From positions 2,652,095 through 2,716,094 of the forward strand of contig KV748179.1 of assembly GCA_001692895.1 (NCBI GenBank): DNA of 64,000 nt, in the 5' to 3' direction. This stretch comes from Cenococcum geophilum 1.58. Lineage: Eukaryota; Ascomycota; Dothideomycetes; Gloniales; Gloniaceae. The notes under the pieces were generated by a model. It was given only the letters and a program-made list of their open reading frames with translations. It was not told the DNA's origin and did not search any database. Below are positions 58,861-64,000 of this stretch, in pieces (position 1 is the stretch's first letter; each line of letters starts with the position of its first letter). A program made the position numbers and the translations under genes.

Positions 58861-59960
58861 CCTAAAGGACTAATAGGCAAAGGAACGAGCCGTAAGGGCA
58901 GGGGATAGGCTAGGAGAACGTATTGGCATAAAAGTACTCCGCGAGGATTACCCAGTCGAAGTCCTAGTGGTCCCCATAAGCCTTAGGGTAGAAAAGGGAC
59001 GCCAGGCGGACAACACAGCAATTATATAGGAGATAGTAAGACAAACGGAACGCCTTATACCAGGACTTGAGATCACCCGAATCCAATGGCTTCGACAGGA
59101 AAATGCAAACTAAGCAAACAACGAGAATAACGAGAGGACATGAGGGTCGCCAGAGACCCGCTAGGGAGACGCCGGACGAACGCATGGCTCCCTTATCGTC
59201 AGCACATATACACCAGGAATGCAAAAACTCCTTATCCAAAAAGGAATAATTATAAACGGCCTTATATACAACACAAGGCTCTATAACCACAGACTACGCC
59301 TAGAACGATGCTATTGCTGCGCATAATAGGGACACACCCAATCCACATGCGCAGCACAGGTGTGCTGCAGCCACTGTACAGGCCCCCACGATATAAGACA
59401 CTACTTAAATTAAGACCAAACAAAATGCGTAAACTGCCACCGAAGCACACATAAGGCGTAGGAGAGAGAAGACTGCATTAAATACAGGAGATAGAAGGTA
59501 AGGGCTTAACAGCTGCGGGAACAACTGCACGTGAGGTCATATAAATGGAAACAACAGGCGATAAGCCAGGGGAGCGCAGGTGCCTTTCTATCGTTTCCTA
59601 CCTTTAACACTAGGGGGCTAGGCCAGCCATCCCAAGCCTTAACGGGCCAGAAGCGACGCCGCGTGATATTACTAGACCGTATAGGGACACAAGGATCATA
59701 GGGGACATAAGGGAGAGGACGCCCTATAGGAAGACCCTTATGGACAGCTATAGCAAGCTTAAGACTAGGATAATTAAGAATTAGACTTAACGCGGCAAAC
59801 ATAACATTCGCAGCCGACTCTTAAAGGGCGTATAGCTAACTAGTAAGAACAGGGGAAGAACTAAAGACAATAACAGATTCAGATATAGAAGCGCTAGTAG
59901 GAATATAAGACACGGGAATGGAAAGCTCTATATAAAATAAGTAGTAACTAGGGTGCAGAC
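58861..59960 (+). pseudogene. LINE-6 ORF1 (three zinc knuckles), 5'-truncated
   Basis: The clearest ORF1 of the resident LINE. Plus-strand reading gives a first CX2CX4HX4C knuckle at 59309-59350 (Cys 59309 and 59318, His 59333, Cys 59348, with TAA TAG inside), then CCSHCTGPHDIRHYL and CVNCHRSTHKA, i.e. two further knuckles by about 59455. A basic GTQGS-like C-terminus follows to about 59900. Minus-strand frames at 58964-59802 and plus frame 59067-59249 are shadows. The N-terminus is missing and stops are present. Confidence 0.75.
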
Positions 59961-60044
59961 ACAAGAAACAGAAGTTCTGAATATCCTAGAGAAAGTGGAA
60001 ATAGAAGAAGCGAGGAACGACGGAGAGGCGAAGGACCCTTGCTG

Positions 60045-63000
60045 GGGGTCCGCCACCTATCTATTATATAGTATAACTGTGGCAACACAAACCACCGTCT
60101 TGCAAGGCCCCTACTAGACAGCCTAGACCTAGAGAAACACTATATCCTTGCTATATAAGAGCCGTACTATAACACCTACATATAATCGACATACTGCCCC
60201 TAAGGATTCCAGCTCCTATACAAACTAAAAGCAGCCACACGCGTGTGCTTTATAATCAGCAAGACTATCAGCCTGTCCTTATAGTTATGGCAGGCAGTTA
60301 ATCCAGATATTGTAGTTGTAACAATCCAGACATATAGAGGACCGGTATAAATCATTAATATATATAACCCTAGGGTCGAAGGGGTCCCATAAATAGAGAA
60401 TATTATATTAGTAATAAGCTTACTTAAAACCGAAGGCACAGAGTCTATCCTATTAGGAGACATAAACCTCTACCACCCGCGGTGGGGGGGTATCCACGTT
60501 GCTGCTGAACGATAGGTAAGTGCCTACTAAAAGCTATAGACACCTGGGGCCTTAAGCTGGCTACCCCCCCTGGAGCAATTACATGGCAATGAGGATCCGC
60601 TAGAAGTACAATTGACCTTATATTTATAGACGAAGGCCTATACTAGAGACTCGAAAGGTATAACCCCGAAGAAGAATAGGCACTTACTTTAGACCATATC
60701 CCCATCCAGATACAGCTAGATTTAGACATTAAGGCGCAACTAAATAGCAAAAGATACGCAATAAGGATGCTTAAGGCAGACAGCTTCCTTAATATAGTTG
60801 AATAATAACTTTAAGACCTAGAAGAAATCCACCCGATACCAAACGAGCGAGGCTTATTAGCTACCCCTAAGGAAATCGACTGAAGACTAGAAAGGATCTA
60901 GGCAGCGATTAAAAACGGGTTGGAAGAGTACTGCCCGGTCTCAAGACCGGGCCCCTATCAATGATGATCTCTAATGTTGCTTATGTAAGCGTTACATAAA
61001 AACACCCTGGAAGAACCCTACGGCTTTACGCGGTGTATTAGATGGTATCAGCTAGTGTATCAACTAGTGTATCAGATAGTATTAGCCAGTGTATCAGGTA
61101 ACGTATCACCTAGTGTATCAGGTAATGTATCACCTAGTATATCAGGTAACGTATTACCTAGTGTATTAGGTAACGTATCAGAATACGAGACGGAACGTAG
61201 ACGTTCCGGAACTAGGGTCTTCTAGGTATATAGAGACTCGATCCCCCGTAGATAGACATCATTAATTGCATCAAGTTCATCTACTTCACTTACTTCACTA
61301 CATCGTTCACCCTATTGTCCTCCGACCTCCGCTTACGCAAATTAACAGCCCCTACGCGCGACACGTATGGTCCGCATAATGCGCGGTTCTTATAGCTAGC
61401 CAACGATAAGCAAGAAGGAAATACTTAAGCAGCCACGACCCTAAAGATGAGAGACAATACAAAGACACAAGAAACTAGTTAAAGAATACCCTAAAAAAAG
61501 AAGCAAGGAATAACTGGAGACGATTTATAAACAAGCACACTTTTAACCCGAGCCTCCCCTATAACAAGGGCCTGTAGGCTATGGCGAAATGGGTAAAGAA
61601 AAAGGTAGGGCAACTAGCAGAAGACCTACACCTACCACCCCTATGAAGAGCAGGGGAATTATAGGCTACTAACAATAACGATAAGAAGGCAAAGATCCTT
61701 ATAGAAAGGTTCTTCCCCCAACCGGCTCTAGTAGACCTCAGTGACATCACGGGTAAAACACCGGTGACTCACCTGCGGGTCGACAGCGACATAACAACAG
61801 AGGAAATGGCCAGAACTATTAGCCGCCTTTTAAATAATATAGCACTAGGACCAGATGGGATTCCAAATAAGGCATAGAATAGGCAAGACGATATAGAGTC
61901 TAATTCTTACCAGAGAAATACTAGCTAATCCATTTTATAAGAAAACGTAACTAATCTACAGATCTCTAGCACATAATTTACATCTAAGGCTTTGGGGGTT
62001 AACCAGTTCAGGGCCTAAGGGTATTAGGAGTATGGGTAGACAGCAAGCTCCGGTGGAGCGCATATGCGGCGTAAGCGGCCCGTAAGGGCCAAGTATAGTA
62101 CATCGCATTATCTAGGATTGTTAATTCTATATAGGGTCTATGCTTCTAGAGGTTACGCTTACTATACATAGCAGTTGTCCGGCCAACTATAACGTATAAG
62201 TCCAGTATTTGGGCCATTAGAGAATCTGAGAAAGGCCTCCCTAAGTCGCTCCTTAAACTACTCTAAAAGGTCTAAATAGCCTGCCTCTAGAGTATAATAG
62301 GCGCATATAAGCGAACGGCCACAGCACTGCTCGAGAAGGAAGCCAATATTCCCCCCTACAACTATATATTAAAGCCGCTGCAATATAAAGGGCGTAAAAT
62401 GAACGCAACTCTAATGTTATAAAGTATATTAAGACACGCCTAAATAAACTATAGAGGGACCCTAGGGCGCCCTATAAGAGAATAAACCAATAACCCTAAA
62501 GTAGGGAAGACATATTGGAGAAACAAGTAAAGAAAGCAGAAGAAGAATGGTGCTGCTTTAGGGCCTAGGCCCATATAGAGGAGGAAGGGAGACGCGTAAG
62601 AGGCTAGCAAAGACAATAGCAAGAGAGAGAAAGGAGCCAAAGTAGAGCATAAAAGAACGCTGGGAAACCATCCACCGTAATGCAATACTGGTTAGACTAA
62701 TGCTAGAGAGGCGTATGGGAGTTAAAGGTATAGAGGCTAACTGAGGCAAGAGGAACCTAAGCCGTAGCATGGTTAACGCTATGGGGGGTAAATACTCTAG
62801 GGCTCCAAAAAGGCCTAACGAAGGCAGAAAACATAATAGCAATACTTTTAAGAATAGGAATAATAGGACTAAAAGACTGGCTCTACTGGGTGGGTATCCT
62901 AGTAGGTAGCCTAAGATGCGAATGTGGCTGGCCAAGATAGACACCAAAACACGTAATACTGTTATGCCCCTTATGCACCAACCGAGAAGTAATGCTCTTA

Positions 63001-63180
63001 GTAGCTGGCATAGAGAACTATAATATACTGCTCTTGACATAAAAAGGCCTTAAGGCGGTTACCCAGTGGCTTATTAGCTAAAATGTACTAAACTAGTTCC
63101 GGGTTACTAGGGAAATGGTAATAGAGGGCGGGGGGGCGAGCAACGGGCGCCCCCTGATGACTCTACAGTAGTAGAGTAAA
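60045..63180 (+). pseudogene. LINE-6 ORF2, interrupted and deleted in RT
   Basis: Endonuclease region 60060-60730 (collinear with LINE-4 21345-22000), linker to 60950, solo LTR, linker from 61353, RT start near 61800 (LLNNIALGPDGIPNKA). An abrupt junction at 61882 then skips to the post-catalytic region. The C-terminus is at about 62900-63180 with the Cys/His motif (CECGWP, HVILLCPLCTN reading near 62925-62985). No polymerase motif remains. Minus-strand frames 61559-61750, 62449-63040 and 63093-63362 are shadows. Confidence 0.8.
60956..61347 (+). mobile_element. Copia solo LTR (392 bp) in LINE-6
   Basis: Begins TATCAATGATGATCTC (first G changed to A) and ends AATTAACA; 5-bp TSD GCCCC at 60951-60955 and 61348-61352. 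LINE-4 22246-22256 shows the empty site GGGCCCCTATGCG. Contains a short 24-bp-unit array and the GGAACGT-AG-ACGTTCC palindrome near 61193. Confidence 0.93.
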
Positions 63181-63453
63181 GTGTGCGATACTAGCGCGTC
63201 CGTAGGCTTGTTACGGCAGCAGTGGTTCCTAAGGAGGTCAAAAAGTAAGGTAGTAGGAGCACCACAGGTGACTCGCAGGCGCCCCGCAGGCGCCTCGCAG
63301 GCGAGTCCTAAAAGGCGGGGAGATGGATCACGGGGTTTTCTCAAATAGAGTTTTCTCCCCACATGTACATAAGGAGTAGTCCGCGTGGGCCCAATAGGGA
63401 TCCGAATCGGACGTTAAGCAATGAATAATTATAATTATTATTTATTTAATTTT

Positions 63454-63670
63454 ATCTACTTGTCCAAATTATATTATTTAATTTTACTTATCCAAATCCT
63501 ACTATTTAATTCTACTTGTCTAAATCCTATTATTTAATTCTACTTGTCTAAATCCTATTATTTAATTCTACTTGTCTAAATCCTATTATTTAATTCTACT
63601 TGTCTAAATCCTATTATTTAATTTTATCTGTTTAATCCTATCGTTTAAATTCTATTTATTTATTCGCAGA
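63454..63670 (+). repeat. C3 leader with 28-bp tandem repeats
   Basis: CTACTTGTCTAAATCCTATT ... TTTAATT is repeated about six times (63456-63625), four copies being identical. Copia-1 and Copia-2 leaders have only two or three diverged copies (31380-31440, 33385-33460). No ORF. Confidence 0.85.
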
Positions 63671-63677
63671 TAAAATG

Positions 63678-64000
63678 TTAGATAAAATCTTAATCGAAAA
63701 GCTTACTGGGCAATTTAACTACAAAGTCTGGAACCTTTGGGTCCAATTACTTCTCGTAAAAGGATCGCTTAGTAATGCTATAGAAGAAGGAGTTACCCCA
63801 AAAGGGGAAATTAACTAAAAAGCCTTAGCCAATATAAGGCTAACAATTGAGGATGGACCTCTCTTGCAAATATGGTATTCCAAAACAGCTCTAGAAGCAT
63901 AGAAACTGTTAAAAAATCTCTACAGCCCAAAAGGGTTTAGCTCGGAATTCTTAATCTATAAAGAGCTTTTTAAGACTACCTTATCTAAATACTCTTCTAT
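63678..64000 (+). pseudogene. C3 gag, 5' part
   Basis: ATG at 63678 begins MLDKILIEKLTGQFNYKVW, collinear with Copia-1 gag at 31484. A TAA at about 63817 interrupts it, at the same place as in the other copies. Continues beyond the window. Confidence 0.8.

Larger units (their letters stand above)
58861..63438 (+). mobile_element. LINE-6: 5'-truncated LINE with internal RT deletion
   Basis: Perfect 15-bp target repeat TATTTATTTAATTTT at 58846-58860 and 63439-63453. It starts within ORF1 (about 640 bp missing against LINE-2) and ends with the GTTAAGCAATGAA tail. A Copia solo LTR sits at 60956-61347. About 730 bp of the RT core are missing at 61882 compared with LINE-4 (22775-23505). Well preserved base composition. 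Confidence 0.92.
58153..64000 (+). mobile_element. Copia C3: 5' part of a further Copia copy, split by LINE-6, continues past window
   Basis: 5' LTR 58153-58592 (440 bp), primer binding site from 58593 (GGTTATAAGCCCGGCTGC), leader to 58860, then LINE-6, then leader and gag from 63439 to the window end. The rest and its 3' LTR lie outside. The minus-strand frame 58293-58529 is a shadow of the LTR array. Moderately RIP-mutated. Confidence 0.9.

Noticed and set aside
62558-63040. 160-residue minus-strand hydrophobic frame (also 24295-24651 and plus-strand 13169-13423, 25702-25884)
   Set aside because: All are antisense shadows of the LINE ORF2 C-terminal region, repeated in each copy. Leu/Ser-rich hydrophobic look comes from reverse-reading Lys/Arg/Glu codons.

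Overview
The window looks like a fully repetitive heterochromatic block from a filamentous ascomycete (Pezizomycotina). I found no host gene, tRNA, rRNA or CRISPR array. Nearly every base can be assigned to a transposable element, mostly by comparing copies within the window. The older copies are extremely AT-rich and TpA-rich, and their coding frames are full of TAA and TAG where the frame calls for Gln or Trp. They also show Cys to Tyr, Asp to Asn and Ser to Leu changes in motifs. That is the expected trace of repeat-induced point mutation (RIP, C to T on both strands). The fungal assignment is inferred from RIP together with Fot1/pogo, Tad1-like LINE, chromovirus and Copia families.

The layout is a set of nested insertions, and most junctions carry a readable target-site duplication (TSD). 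The outermost visible element is a chromodomain Ty3/Gypsy copy (B1, + strand). Its pieces lie at 4213-5141, 18518-19231, 19772-20880, 25069-25215 and 57766-58152, and both of its ends fall outside the window. Inserted into B1, left to right, are: LINE-1 (1-4212, -); Gypsy G1 (5142-18512, +, containing full-length LINE-2); a 102-bp TG...CA insertion (18909-19010); LINE-3 (19246-19757, -); LINE-4 (20896-25053, +); LINE-5 (25216-57755, -); and a Copia copy C3 (58153 to the end).

LINE-5 carries two further large insertions. The first is a second Gypsy-B copy (B2, 26185-40133), which holds a Fot1-like DNA transposon (30090-38081). That transposon is itself split by a double Copia insertion (30668-36658). 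The second is Gypsy G2 (44525-57576, -), which holds two 2.1-kb ORF1-only LINE-like elements (T1, T2) and a Copia solo LTR. C3 is split by LINE-6 (58861-63438, +), which carries another Copia solo LTR.

Six LINE copies, two Gypsy families with two copies each, at least five Copia insertions, one Fot1-like element, two ORF1-only elements and one SINE-like element give a relative age order. The B, G and LINE-1/2/5 copies are the most mutated. LINE-4, LINE-6, the Copia copies, T2 and the Fot1-like element are younger or less RIP-damaged. No element here has an intact full coding set. The least ordinary items are the ORF1-only elements and a minisatellite-bearing element with the same 3' tail, the Copia copy with protease and integrase but no reverse transcriptase, the 102-bp GC-richer insertion, and a conserved coding-like segment after the chromodomain of the G family.
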